Shown here piece by piece: positions 1 through 12,599 of a stretch of DNA of 64,000 nt (its first letter is position 1; each line of letters begins with the position of its first letter). Under the pieces are notes generated by a model, which was not told the origin of the DNA, ran no database searches, and worked only from the letters and a program-made list of their open reading frames with translations. Source of the DNA: Lactifluus volemus (Eukaryota; Basidiomycota; Agaricomycetes; Russulales; Russulaceae). The stretch spans positions 177,470 to 241,469 of the forward strand of contig WTXI01000047.1 in NCBI GenBank assembly GCA_022376515.1, in the 5' to 3' direction. The position numbers and the translations under genes were made by a program.

Positions 1-480
1 GGCAAAATCTTAGTCGCCTTCCCAACCCACAACGCGATATATGCGGTGATACCTCATCTGCTCGGTCAACTAACCGAAGTATAATATGGGAAGAAGAAAA
101 CCCTCTCTAGCCGCACAAGTTGTAGGTCGTCGGGGTTACTCACCCTGTCCCACGGTTGCAGCACTTTGACCGAGGTAAGATGCGAGCTTCGGCTGTCTGT
201 AGAGGATTGGTCCGTTGTAGATTAAACCTTTCAAACATGCGGAAAGCGGGAATACTTCCTTCCTTCTTGGGATCTCAGGCTATTTACAACCCTTTCAAAT
301 ATGGAAGATGCTCTATATTCGGTTTGGGCCGGAGACTCTAACTTGCAACGCTCCGATCTGCATCAATAATCGACCCGAGTATGAAATTGATACGGGTCGA
401 TGTTTAGGTTCCGTTGTCCTGTTAAACTATCAAAGGCCGAGTGCGGATCCCACTTTCACACCCAACCGCCCTCTCTATCA
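1..480 (-). pseudogene. Unrecognised gene fragment upstream of GH5 copy 1
   Basis: On the minus strand this stretch resembles positions 10485-10740 nucleotide for nucleotide in patches, for example the shared words around 48-75 and 10490-10520. The right-hand copy reads as a short exon ending in a good GTGAGT donor. The left-hand copy does not keep an open frame. I do not recognise the family. The two fragments have the same orientation while the adjacent GH5 genes are inverted, so the duplication was not a simple inversion of one block. Confidence 0.35.
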
Positions 481-510
481 TTCAGTCTAATCGCCTAGAG
501 CGTAGCTCCA

Positions 511-3216
511 ATGCAGCCCCTCATTCCGTTACTTTTCTTCTTTCTTGGCTTTCTTAAATCGACTATCGTCTTTGCAGAAGCCAAGATTTATGGCGTCAAC
601 CTCGGCTCTTGGTGACCTCAAGTTCGTTGTTGGCATGTAAATGTAACTGACTTCCGGCTTTCAGGCTCGTATTAGAACCATGGATGGTTCCGGAAGGTTT
701 GTCTCTCTTCACTTGCACGAGAAACGCGATGCGTTCAACGCCGATGTGTACAATTAGAATGGACGAGGATGGGTGGACAACTCTGTCAGAAGGATTGTTC
801 AGCTTGTATTTGCTCGGAATTGTGAACACATCATCCCTTTCAGCCATTGTCGATTGCTGATCTCTGCGTTGGTCCTACAGTGCCTTCGCAGCGGCTTATC
901 CAGATACCGTGGATGGGAAATTCGCGGAGCACTGGTAACGTCATCCTTGTCGTGCCCTTCCATCAGAGTTGGTGACGTCGTTTTGAGGTCTACGTGGTTC
1001 ACTCAAGATGACGTGAACATCCTCAAAGGAGCCGGAATAAACACAGTGCGCATTCCCGTACGCACATTTATGCCCTTGTCCGCGATGGCCGTCTTACTGC
1101 TCTCTCAGCTCGGGTATTGGATCGTTGAGCCTCTTGTCGATAGAAATACGGAAAGTTACCCCGTGGTGGTATCAAGTTTCTAGTAGGTTTTACGCATGTG
1201 AAGATGTTCAAGAATTGACTCGGTGCTCACCAGTCAAGTGGTCTCAAGATGCTACGCGACGCGAATATACAGGCCATCCTGGTCCACCACGCACTTCCTG
1301 GTGTCCAGACACCGGATCAGATGTTCACTGGACAGTACGTCTTTCACCATCTGATCCAATATCTACACGGCGAAACTGACGCCAAATATCAGCTGTACCA
1401 ACGATGTTCAGTTTATGTAGGCTCTTCAATTATTTTTCTGTTCATTGGTCGCAGTCTCTCACTCATAAGGTAGACAGACTACAACTATGGTCGAGCACTC
1501 ACCTGGACTGCCGTCATGACTTTCCTCTCACATCTGCATCCAAACTTTGAGAGCGTGTTTGCTATCGAAGCCGTGAATGAACCCATAGCGAATGCGGACC
1601 AAACGCCAGGCTATGGTGACTGTAAGTATATCTCATGTACGCCATTTGTGGTCGCAATCCGCTCACATCCTGGGCTGGTCAGTCCAAAAGAATTTTGTCA
1701 AGACTGTGCGCGCGGTCGAGTTACTTTTTGGGATACAGGTGGAAGGGTATCCGGCACTTCAGGGCATACCCAACAATGCAGACATGAGCGCACGGCTTAA
1801 GAAAGCGTCCACGGTTGACAATTCAGGGCTGTTTGACCCAGAATCTGTTGTGGGCAAGGCTCTGACGGAGGCTGCTTTTATCCTGCCTGACATTATATTG
1901 CAGCTCAATTGGCTAGTGGACTTTGGTGCATGCCAAGGATGCACCTCACTGACGACAAGGCTCTTCTTTTCTCTCCTTCATCTGAGTTCAGAGTCTTACG
2001 ATGGTGCCATTTCCAGCTTCATGGACATCCTCTGGCAGCATAATAACCCCGAAAACCCTGCGAATGCCGCCATCGGCCCTCAGGCATACGACCATCACAT
2101 ATACTACAAGCTAGTACTGACTCTTTTTTATGCCTCTTTCGACCTGGCTAAAGTCGTCCTTCTTTTGTCACAGCTTTAGCGTACGTTTGACAGCATCCTG
2201 CTCCCCTCAATACCTACTCAGCATTTATCTTATAGGAAGTTGCCGCTCCTAATCCGGAGGCTTATTTGCATGATATCTGCAGTGTGTCCACCACGCACAA
2301 TACCCCTTCCTCCCCGTTCTCCCGCTGATTCCCGGTTGTTGTAGCTCGTAATGATTTCCAGAGGGATGCAGCGATGGGGAATCCCATTGTCTGGGTTGGC
2401 GAATGGTCGCTGGCCACTCGGTTCAACGCGACAGATGATTTCCTGTCCAAGTGGGCGGACGCGCAAAAGCTTACATATAACCAGAGTGCTGGATGGCTGG
2501 TGAGTCCATCTTTTTTTTGGGGGAGGAGGTCCAGGGTCGGTTTGGTTTTAGCATCAGTATTTTGGCATTTTGGTTTCCAGGGTTTCTACACCTGAGAAAC
2601 CGTAAAAACCTAAAAAAACCAGAAAACCAGAAACTTGGAAACCTATGTCCAATTTCCCGGAAACTTGTCTGAATGACAAGTAATAGAAACCTTGGAAACC
2701 TATGTAATTACTATGTAATAGCGGAGAGAAAATCAATATAAGGATGGTAACTACCTAATCAAGGCAAAGCGCGTTGCGGCTAAGACTTGGATTAGTCTTG
2801 ATTAGGTAGTTACCGTCATATTTGATTTTCTCTTCGGGGTCATGAGCTGGTTTCTGAGTTTCCAGGTTCCAAGTTCCGGAAACCTGAAACCAATGAAACC
2901 AGTTGAAACCGGAAACTAATTTGCCATTTTGCTGATGTATACAACTCTAGTTCTGGAATTTCAAGATCGAACCAACGAGCTCATACGCGCGACAGTGGTA
3001 AGGTTTATCCCAGTGCGTTTTGGTCGAGACGAAGTGACTGGACAGTGGTTTATAGGTCGTATATGGAAGGGCTGAACCGCGGGTACCTCACGATTGACCC
3101 CTCGCAGTTCCATGATCCCAACGTATGCGCTCCCTACAGGAACATTTCCTCCACTCGAGTCCGAGCAAGACTCCGAGCCAGTCGCCTGACCCGAAGCGTA
3201 ACAATACCACTGCCCT
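511..3216 (+). pseudogene. Glucan 1,3-beta-glucosidase (GH5), copy 1, frameshifted
   Basis: GH5 exo-beta-1,3-glucanases trim beta-1,3-glucan in the fungal wall. The start at 511 opens a hydrophobic signal peptide followed by AKIYGVNLGSW; exon 1 ends at 611 at a GT donor. Later exons give LVLEPWMVPE, MGGQLC, EHWSTWFTQDDV, the acid/base region AVNEP (about 1575-1590) and the nucleophile region VGEWS (about 2393-2410). At about 1161 the codons for YPRGG have lost one C compared with copy 2, which shifts the frame into a stop. ILDHH of copy 2 is ILVHH here. The penultimate intron holds a 386-bp foldback element. Most likely a pseudogene; a one-base assembly error is the alternative. Confidence 0.8.
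2552..2937. mobile_element. Foldback MITE with CATCAGYA ends inside a GH5 intron
   Basis: Imperfect terminal inverted repeats: the left end starts CATCAGTATTTTGGCA and the right end reads, inverted, CATCAGCAAAATGGCA. Inner perfect 18-bp arms lie at 2746-2763 and 2797-2814, and GGAAACC-like words recur in between. GH5 copy 2 lacks the block at the matching intron position (about 8255-8300), so it is an insertion. The target-site duplication could not be settled. The first bases of the TIR match the ends of the larger elements at 38268, 48829 and 58057. Confidence 0.75.
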
Positions 3217-3727
3217 TCATTTGGAATGGACATTCTTGCTGGGAAGCTTACTGGTGGCTCCTTTGGTTGCGAATATCTTTTTTCTTGGACAATTTAGGAG
3301 TTAGGATTAACTATTATTCGCTCGTAGTTCTTTACAAAAGTGCTAGTATAATACCGTTCATCACTGCTAGCGTGCTACGTGAGACAGAGCGCACTAAGCT
3401 TTTGGGTGAGCGTCGACGCTGAGTGGGCTCGTCAGCGTTATCCAAATTTAGAATATTTCCAGATTCGTCATGAAAACTGGCACGAGCCACGGCTCGAGCG
3501 GCTCACGAGCGGCTCACTCAAGCTCGGCTCGCCCAAATGGGTGAGCTTGTGCGAGTCGAGTCGAGCCGAGCCGAGCTGTTACCAACCAACTATGCCAAAT
3601 ATGGTATTTTAACCCTGCCTAGTTTGTTTGTACCAGCTCCAAATGTAAATAAATCGTAGCGGAACCTGGTTGTACTGTATTGAGCTACTAATCAAATCAC
3701 TCCTTCGCCATTGACCATTACCAAGAA
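3217..3727. other. Intergenic stretch with degenerate GAGCC-rich repeat
   Basis: No gene seen. Positions about 3480-3580 are packed with CGAGCC/GGCTCG words able to pair with each other, resembling the hAT-type palindrome at 14965-15054 and the words at 43075-43190. Probably a decayed MITE. Confidence 0.35.
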
Positions 3728-4858
3728 ATGTCCTGTAGGCAGTATCTTCGTTTTTTGTCGATTTGCAACCCCAGGCTCACGGAAGCCCTTGGTGGATGAA
3801 CCAAAGCCCCGCAATCAGCAATCATCTTCGGCGCCACTGGCCAGACGGGCCGACACCTTCTACGCCAGCTCATCGAATCCCCGACATTCTCGCGTGTCTG
3901 TGAGGCGGGACGTCGCACGACGCCCAAAGAAGATCTGCCCCCTCACGCGGACGGGAAGCTCGAGCAGAAGGTCATCGACTTTGAACGGCTGGACGAGGCA
4001 GGGTTGAAGGAGGGAAGCTGGGATGTCGTGTTCCTAGCGTACGTTTTTTTTTTTTTTCCTTTGTCATCATCACTGGGTCCTTATATTTGCGACGCGGCTA
4101 GGTTGGGCACGACTGCAAAACTCGCTGGCTCTCAGGAAAACTTCACCAAGATCGACAGGGAGTGCGTACACATACGTATGACATCATTTTAGGGGTCTGC
4201 TGATATCATTCGTTCGTTTCTTATAAAGGTATGTCCTAAATGCCGCGAAGGCCGCAAAGGTTGACAAGGACCAGCGACTGATCTATATTTCCGTACGTGA
4301 TCGCCTTAAAGGCAAACATATACCACTACCGCGTTGGCTTAGCTTTGTATTATAGGTAGCCGGCGCCAATCCCCAGTCGTATCCATTTTACCCGCGTAGT
4401 AAAGGGTTGACCGAGCAAGGGCTCGCCGAGCTCGGCTACAAAGACACCATTGTCTTCCGCCCAGTGATTCTGTCGAATGTTCAACGCCCAGAGAGACGTC
4501 TGGCTGAGAGTGCAGCTATGTACGTTTCTTCTCGTGTCATTCTCCGCTTACATTTTGAACCTGGTCATGCAATACTGACGCTGTGCATGTATTCAGAGCC
4601 ATCGGTTCCGCGTTGTCATTGTTCACTGATAGGGTTCAAATCTCTGTGCGTCGATTCTCGGCAGCGTGAATGCTTTTTTTTCTTAAAGAAAAAATGTGTT
4701 CTTTTTTTTAGGTCGACAAGCTTGCAAAGAGCATTCGGATCGCAGGCGAGCAAGGCACATCGGGGCTCCCATCCGGCGTAGAGGCCACTCAGAAGAACTG
4801 GGGTGGCAGGGATTTCACTGTGATCGATAATAAAGGTTCAGTATTCCTGTCGCGTTGA
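3728..4858 (+). CDS. FMP52: Fmp52-like NAD(P)-binding Rossmann protein
   Basis: Short-chain, TIP30/HTATIP2-like protein related to yeast Fmp52, a mitochondrial outer-membrane protein of uncertain reaction. Seven exons fit GT-AG rules and one frame: 3728-3734, 3807-4038, 4102-4161, 4229-4292, 4356-4519, 4597-4645 and 4712-4858. They total 723 nt, or 240 residues, near the usual family length. The N-terminus is MSSPQSAIIFGATGQTGRHL, with a GxTGxxG dinucleotide-binding loop. Later come VVFLALGTT, IYISVAGAN and SYPFYPRSKG, containing the family's Y-x(3)-K pair. The tiny first exon is inferred because a stop precedes the loop in frame. No lesion seen, so this is probably a working host gene. Confidence 0.85.
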
Positions 4859-6060
4859 ACCTCTGGAAGGGGTATTGTTCTTCCTTTTTCGCTTCTTATG
4901 AACGCTGTGTTCTTAATTATTTCCTCGTGAGGTTCTGTTGTGTGGCTTAGCTGTTCCGTTTTGATAATTTGACTCTACGAGTTACAGGCCAGCCCTGTGG
5001 CTATGGTTGGAGTCTGTTTATGATGTTGATGGAATCCGATGAATGTATGATATGTGTGCTTGTCTTTACCTGGTCAGTTTCTATCTCATGAATTATCCTT
5101 TGGTTGTCTGCGTTTGTCCTCTCGACAACCACGACATCAACTCACCAAATACAAACACCAACATCCGGGTGTGGCAATGGCATGGGTCAGCGAGACCAGT
5201 AAGCCGCTCATTATAATGGATACTATTCTACGATGCTGTTTATTTTATAAATTATGAGAAAGAAGGACGTAAAATAATTCCAACTTCCAATTGAGATCTC
5301 ACAAAGTCCACGGGTGAACCGATCACCTGGGGCTGACATGGCCAATAGCCATCCTCACCTCCACTGGCACCCCCTCCCCTTGTGCCTGCAACCACTTGTT
5401 CCATATAAGACCCTCATTTGTTCTTCCACCTTTGCTTCAGTGATATGGTACCGTGACGCAATAAGAGAAATTGTATACATATGTTGTGGTACATATTCAT
5501 GAGATAAATGCTATAATGCAATACATGATCGAGAAAAGCAGGGGTGTACGGTATGCAGGCGCGTCGCGCACCAAGTGCGAGGAACACCGGCGGTGGCGTT
5601 GGTGGTGGAGGAGGCATTAAATGTGAAGCCGACGACGACGACACGGACGAAGCATGTCGATCACGGTGGTGACGATGATGGTGATGCCAGTGACCATCTT
5701 GACGGCCCTAAATTCATAATTCTGCCTCAGTTGTGTCCAGAGCCGCTGGCCCAAACAGCTGCAAGCTGCATCGGTTGGCGCAAACACGGACACAAATATA
5801 GACCCGTTTTTTGTTCTTCAACCTGACACTCAATCTCTTCTGAAACTACCAAATACACCCGTATGTCAGATGGCACATCAGCCACCATCGGGTCACAGAA
5901 TCGCAACCGATCTCGCTTCCACTCCAGTTAACTGGTAGTTAGGGGCTCCGAGTTCGAGGAAACAACTCATCACTCTCCCCCCCCCCTGTCAGTCCCAGAG
6001 CCCACAACCTTCCTCCTTGGGGCGAGAACTTGGCAGACACGATCTATGCAACGATAGGGG
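4859..6060. other. Intergenic; no gene recognised
   Basis: Only short ORFs without family resemblance. About 5590-5690 is a GAC/GGT-rich low-complexity patch. Nothing supports a gene. Confidence 0.4.
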
Positions 6061-7285
6061 AATAGTGTGGAATGGAATGAGAATATCGAAGCTCTGTGCG
6101 AAATTTGGTATGTTTATTTCTATTTACAACTGAGTCTCCAAGCAGTGTGTACAATCGTACATCACAACATCTCTTTATGCGAAGAGGACCGGAAAGGGAT
6201 CCTAGTTGGAAGGCAGGAGATAGCCCGTGAACCCAACGGGGTTCGCCTCTCTTTTTTTAAAAAAATAAATGGTCTGCTGCGTCTGGCTGGACATCTTATT
6301 TGTAGAACTTGTTGCCGTTTTGGATATTGTAGACGGACATTCCAGACATCCGACGGAGCCGGCCATAGTCTTGACGATGGCCGTGTCAGTAAAAACGCGA
6401 GTTCCTTTCGGACAGACGACTGTCGACGTCCCGAATCTCACAGCGGACAACCCTATCACCGACGGAGGTTATTGTCCTACTCAATTCCGTGGCATTTTCC
6501 ACCTCTCTGCCTTGTTTATCTAGGAGCGACGACCTTCCCACTGAGAGTAGTACTCCTGAGCGGCCAATGGCAGGGAGCCAGCGAGAAGTCACGTGTTACT
6601 CTCCATCGCGCCGAGAACGCTATCGATGCTATCGATACGATAAAAACATGGTTAATGTTATCAAGTTGATGGACACCGTCCCTCCAGTCGGATCAGTACG
6701 CCCAGTACCGTTTTAGTCCATTCTTCCAGAGCTAACTTCCCCTTTTCAGCTGAAATGCTTATGCAAGCCTAACATGGGGGTGTGCTCTCCCGAGGTCCTT
6801 CTCTTGATCTGCGACATTCTCCGTTCTTGTTCACCTTGCTGCCTGACTTCACTACTGTTGGTTAAGCGTGCCGATAATATCCAGACCCTACTTTGAGATG
6901 ATACGGCCTCTTCCGCAAATTCAAACGCATCACAACGTTTGAGTTTGCAGACGAGGCTGGATTTATCGAATCGTATGCGAAGGATGTGCAAGTCGGTATG
7001 AGGGTTTCAATGACGAGGCTTGCATGCTTTTCACGACACTTGCCCGCGATCTTTCTGACAATCATCCTGTGTTCAACCTCGCCCTCGGGGAGACAATTTC
7101 GTGGTACCCGAGACCGTCGTGATCCAGTTCGGATTGTCATGGATGGATTGGGGACAACACAATCGGCAAAAACGAACTTTCTCCCCGATTTCTGGCTCAA
7201 ACGTCCCATTGATCTCCCATCAAAATTTCCGGATACTCATCATCACCTCAAAAGTCTCTTGTGAAGAAGGTCTGTTAGACGATGA
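6061..7285. other. Fragments of unrecognised genes
   Basis: A minus-strand stretch at 6202-6459 has coding-like character (Thr/Ser-rich, several Cys) but no family I recognise. On the plus strand, 6775-6865 reads GVCSPEVLLLICDILRSC, reminiscent of the first helix of an F-box motif (LPxEVLxxI), and 6986-7264 continues in broken frames. Possibly an F-box pseudogene; evidence is weak. Confidence 0.25.
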
Positions 7286-7343
7286 CTAGTACTCCGTCAC
7301 GCTTGGCTCGCTGCCCGAGTACTAGTACTTACGATGGGACGTG

Positions 7344-7390
7344 TTCGATCAGGTGAAGTCACGTCAAAGACCAGACTTCACCTGATCGAA
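7344..7390. repeat. Perfect 17-bp inverted repeat
   Basis: Arms 7344-7360 and 7374-7390 are exact reverse complements around a 13-bp loop, so a strong hairpin can form. ACTAGTACT words occur close by at 7286-7330 and again near 7803-7812, which may mark the ends of a small decayed element. Confidence 0.7.
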
Positions 7391-7943
7391 GGTGTCATCG
7401 TTACCCTCTTTCATACCTTCTATTCCGTTTTTTTCCAAGATTCGTAAAAGATGAGCAACGTGTTTATGTGGATCTTGCCCAGGCCCACCATCAGTTGGGA
7501 ACATTTCTGCCTTTGGGTCTAATGCGCGTCGACAACCTCTCGAGTCGTCATATCTTGCCAACAGTGATGTCCTTGGACTTGGAATCTCGAATTGTCAAAA
7601 CGCATATAACCTGCTCTAGGATATGCTTGTATCTACTGGGACAATCATTTATGCCTTTGATCAGGACATCTTCCATCGTTCGTGGAGACAAAGTCTCTGA
7701 GAGCGGCCCATGCCACGAGACCTCTCCCCAAAAGCGGCGCGCAGTCCAAATGGGCTCGGACAAACTTTTGACAAGGGACACACGCAAGCCGAGTAGGGTT
7801 GTACTAGTACTTTTTGTAACGAACGACGAGGGTAACGATTAAACAATAGTTAAGTGTAACAGTTAAAATGTCCAGGCGAACAGATTTTCGCAACGCAACT
7901 ATAGAAGCTAACTTGGGCTCTCTTCCAGATGATGGGTAGTGGC
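7391..7943. other. Unassigned stretch between palindrome and GH5 copy 2
   Basis: The minus-strand ORF 7364-7561 has an amino-acid composition compatible with coding, but no family is recognised and splice sites are not evident. Most of the stretch may be the inside of the putative element bounded by ACTAGTACT words. Confidence 0.25.
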
Positions 7944-10290
7944 TCAATAAAGTATGCGCCTCTTCGAATGGTCGTGACCCCGGGAACGTTGGCGCGTAGT
8001 ATGGGAAGACAAGGTGTTGTCACGCTTCGTGCCAGGCGACTGGCTCGAATTGTTCCTGTAGGGATCGCATACATTGGGGTCGTGCAGCTGCGAGGGGTCC
8101 ATCGTAAAGTACCCGCGTTTCAGCCCTTCCATGTACGACCTACAAGACACCGTTGAGCTTCATCTCGATCAAACGCACAGGGATAAACCTTACCACTGTC
8201 GGGCGTATTTACTCGTTGGTTCGATCTTGAAATTCCAGAACTAGTCGTATAAAAACTAAACCTTCCCTAGACCCAAAATAAAAATAAAAATGAACCCACC
8301 AGCCATCCAGCAGTCTGGCTATACACGAGCTTCTGCGCGTCCGCCCACTTGTACAGGAAATCATCTGTCGCGTTGAACTGAGTGGCCAACGACCACTCGC
8401 CATACCAGAGAGGCATGTTCCCCGCCTCCGTATCTCTCTGAATATCATTACGATCTACAACAACAGATGGTCAACGGGAGAAGAGGGGAATGGGGTATTA
8501 CGCGTGGTAAACGCACTGCAGAGATTCTGCAGATAAGCCTCCGTATTGTTATCAGCAACTCCCTACCCGGGTAAATGGTAACTAAATATTGAGCGAAGCA
8601 TAATACTGTCAACGTACACCAAAGCTGTAACAGACAGAGACTGCTTTAGCTACGCTGCAAAGGGCATACAATAGAATCAATACTAGCCTGTAGTAAAGAT
8701 GATGGTCGTATGCCTGAGCGCCGATGGCAGCATTCGCAGGGTTTGACGGGGTATTGTACTGCCAGAGGATGTCCATGAAGCTGCAAAAGGCGTCCTCGTC
8801 AGGCATTGAGCTCTGCTGAGGGGGGAAAGGCGAACTTTGTCGTCAGTGGAGCGCGTCCCTGGCATGCACCAAAGTCCACTAGCCATTCGAGCTCTAGCAT
8901 AATGTCGGGCAAGATAGAAGCAGCCTCTGTCAGAGCCTTGACCACAACAGATTCTGGGCTGAACAGCCCTGAATTGTCAGTCGTGCACGCATTCTCAAGC
9001 CGTGTTTTCATGTCCGCATCGATAGACATGCCTTGAAGAGCAGGATAACCTTCTAACTGTATCCCGAGAAGTAACTCGACCGCGCGCACAGTCTTGACAA
9101 AGTTCTTCTGGACTGATCAGTTCAAAATGTAAGCGGATTTCGACAGCGAACTAGGCACGTGAGATGTACTTACAGTCACCATAGCCTGGCGTCTTGGTGG
9201 CATTCATTATCGGTTCATTCACGGCCTCGATAGCAAAGACGCTCTTAAAGTTTGCATGGAGATGTGAGAGGGCAGTCATCACAGCAGTCCAAGTGAGTGC
9301 TCGACCGTAGTTGTAGTCCGTCTACCTCGGGGTGAGTCAATGCAATTGTTAAAGAAATTAAAGACCCTACATAAAACTGAACGTCGTTAGTACAGCTAGT
9401 ATTCGGCATCAGTATTACCGTGCGAGTATTGGATCATATACGGTGAAAGACGTACCGTCCAGTGAACATCTGACCTGGTGTCTGGACGCCAGGAAGTGCG
9501 TGGTGGTCCAGGATGACTTGTATGTTCGCATCGCGAAGCATCTTAAGACCACTTGACTAACGAACACTGAGTCTATTCCTTTATATCTCAACACGTGCTA
9601 AACCCACCAGAAACTTGATACCACCGCGGGGGTAACTCTCTGTAACTCGATTGACAAGAGGCTCAACGATCCAGAACCCGAGCTGAAAGAGGAGTAAGAC
9701 AACCATCGGGGACAAGGGAATGAATGTGCGTACGGGAAGGCGGACTGTGTTCATCCCGGCTCCTTTGAGGATGTTTACGTCATCTTGGGTGAACCACGTC
9801 GACCTCAAAACGGCGTCACCGACTCTGATGAAACAGGGCATGACAAGAAAGACGCTACCAGTGCTCCGCGAACTTTTCATCCACTGTGGTTGGATAAGCT
9901 GCTGCGAATGCGCTGTGGTGACCAGCGCAGAAATCAGCAATCGACAATGATTGAAGGGGTCAGGGTGCTCACAATTCCGATGCAATACAAGATGAGCAAT
10001 CATTGTCACAGATTTGTCCACCCATCTTCACCCATTCTAATGGTACGCATTGCTGCTGAGTGTGTCGTGTCACTCGCGCAAACAGAAAGGGACAAACCTT
10101 CCGGCAGCATCCACGGTTCCAATAGAAGCCTGAAAGCCGGGATTCAGACGCATATACGTACGTGTTATCAACGAACGGAAGATTACCAAGAGCCTAGGTT
10201 GACGCCATAGATCTTGCCTGGAACGGCGACAGCGGTCTTCGATTTTAGAAAGACAAGAAAGAGGAAGAGTAAATGAATGAGGAGCTGCAT
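7944..10290 (-). CDS. Glucan 1,3-beta-glucosidase (GH5), copy 2
   Basis: Secreted GH5 exo-beta-1,3-glucanase acting on wall beta-glucan. ATG at 10290 begins a signal peptide (a Leu/Phe-rich run) followed by GKIYGVNLGSW; exon 1 ends at 10197. The order of blocks is LLLEPWMLPE, MGGQICDNDCSSC, EHWSTWFTQDDV, YPRGGIKFL, VILDHHALPGVQTP, AVNEP (acid/base Glu) and YGEWS (nucleophile Glu). The last exon is in frame to the stop at 7944-7946. The frame broken in copy 1 is intact here. One junction, near 8805-8880, could not be fitted with confidence, so a hidden lesion is possible. It is an inverted paralogue of the gene at 511. Confidence 0.8.
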
Positions 10291-10484
10291 TGGGGCTGCA
10301 CTCTTGGCCACTGGACTGAATAAGAGAGAGGAAGGGGAGTGAAAGAGGGACCGGTGACAGTTATGTCTTTATACAAAACAGCCACCCGGATTTCAATCTC
10401 GATCCAGATCGGACGGTTAGCGTTACCCCAAACATCTTCTATTTTTCTTATCTAATTTTGTGGTCAAGTTGCCTGCTGAAACGT
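10291..10484. promoter_or_regulatory. Upstream region of GH5 copy 2
   Basis: On the minus strand a TATA-like TATAAAG lies near 10372, followed by a pyrimidine-rich tract just before the ATG. Both are features of fungal promoters. The region before GH5 copy 1 shares the CTCTC...CATTCAGT words. Confidence 0.35.
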
Positions 10485-10740
10485 TGCGATAATACCTCAT
10501 CTGCTCCATCGATTAACCATACCAATCTCTGACTGTACAAGTCGTTGATACTCACCCGGTCCTACAGTTAAATCCCTCTGAGTGAGTGGGGTGTCGTCGT
10601 GGAAAGCGAGAATCTTCTTTCCTTTCTTGGCATAGCACATAGCTCCACGCGGCACACCTCCATTACTGTGCCTTCTTTTAGATGTAAGCGAGTTAATGCG
10701 ACCATATAACACAGTGTTTCATTTCCCCCAAACTGCGGTG
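10485..10740 (-). pseudogene. Unrecognised exon-like fragment
   Basis: Minus-strand ORF with the phrases CYAKKGKKILAFHDDTPL and TVGPG, then a GTGAGT donor. Related to the decayed fragment at 1-480. No family recognised. Confidence 0.3.
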
Positions 10741-12599
10741 TCGTGACCAGTTTCCAGTGGCAGAAATATTACAATCGTAGAGACAAAGCACCTGATTAAA
10801 AAACTTCCTCGTCAGGTGAGAAATTCGGCCAAGCTAACGAGTAGCAAGGTCAGATATCTGCAATAAATTCCGCGGAGGAAGCTTTCTTATTCCTCCCAAA
10901 ACCTTCTCTATCCCCGCACATCGGCATCGTATGGGTATTGAGGATACTGAAACCCATGTGTTACGTCCGGTAAATCCGCGAGTTACTTCACGTCTGAGAT
11001 CTCTCCCAATCCGTTTCTCTGTAATGTGCCCTCTTAAAATAGAATGACCTCTCACACTCATGGAAAGTAGAGCAGCGGTACGTCGGATATAGAATTCAGT
11101 CATGATGCCACGAGTGACCAGCCAACCGGCCATAGATAGTTGCTACGTTGAGGACGAATAGGAACGGCTTGGGATCACGACCGTGAGACAACGTCCGTGG
11201 AGCAGATGTCATACTCGCCGATGTTCAAAGGGCTGGGCCATTAATCTGACGCAGATGTAATTTCGACGTAGGAAGGGACTCGTTACGTATTGACCTGCCT
11301 TGAGTTCCTCAGCTCCGAGGCGAAAGATGGAATGATAATCGCTTATGATCGGCGTACCAAAACCGTTGAGAATTTCATGAATGAAGAAGACGCTGGAACA
11401 CGTCACAAGTTGTTGAGCTTCAACACTTCTCCAATTTGCGATACCAACTGAGAAACTCAGCTTATGTGTGAAAGGGGCCAGCTCGATGCGAAGGCCTACA
11501 GCACAGATCTGGCTGCGACAAATCGCCGAGCACAAGCTAGAATATTTTCGGAAGCATAGATCCATGCGATATGATAGGTAGACTAGGCTTTATCAGAAGT
11601 CTCACCAACGGTTCTCGGAATGTGCTATGAACCAAACCCATGCGTGATTTGTGGTCTCTGTATTCATTGGTGCCACGGAGATAAGTGGAAACCCAAAAGT
11701 CTGGGACCTGTGCTGATATGTGTCGTTGGGATGCTAGTATACTGAGAGGTTGGGACGCGGTGTGCTCGGAGTTGTCAGCCGCGGATCTATCGTCAGCATC
11801 CACAGCTTCAAATGTAAATCGTGACGTGGCATCGAGGGTTGATTGTAGCTAGGGGGCGGCTGATTCAAAAGCAGTTGAAGGGAACGACCAGTGACATGGA
11901 TTTTGCGGGATGCGTTACCGTCAGCCTCAACCGTGTGAGGGTATCACATAATCACAACTATTTCGACAGTCACGTGTTGCGAACGGAAAGCTCCCATCAG
12001 AGCCTGAACGGCCCTGGCCCTGGCCCCGTCGTCCTCAATGGGCTAGATGTTGACAACTCATGCAGGCCCCACTTGTAGTGGAAGTCCCGTGACAAACTGT
12101 GGGTGTAGGTCTCGCACAAAGGTCCATGACTTGCCGCAGGGCGGGTCAGCTGCGTGTGGCGTTAGAAGTTCAATTCATATCTGCCTAGCTCTCGTCAAAT
12201 CACTTGCCTAGAGATCTTCTGCTACTGATGTTACCTTCAGTCACTGTGGACCACTTGGCATTTTGACATCAGGATTCTGTTTTCTTTCTAATGGGTAACA
12301 GCTGGGACAAGCTCATATTTTCTTTGTTTTTCTGCTACTCTCCGGGTCCGGTCATCGATGCGGGCCCCGGAGAATGACAGATAGAATAATCTAAATATCA
12401 TCAAAATATAGCATTGCAAAAAAAAATGTTTACACCATATACAAGGACATCATGATATGGGTGGCTACGCGGACAGCTAAACGGACAACAAAAGGCAAAC
12501 TAACAAAAGTAGGTTGGTCGATAAACTCCCTTAATCAAGTGTTGAGCATAGATAGAACTGCGGCGATCGTGCGTCACCTGAGACAAAGGGAGTAGCTGC
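10741..12599 (-). other. Possible decayed gene, unrecognised
   Basis: Overlapping minus-strand ORFs at 11209-11565 and 11537-11803 look coding in composition and could be exons of one gene. No motif is recognisable and no continuous spliced frame was found. From 12200 to 12599 nothing was seen. Confidence 0.25.
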
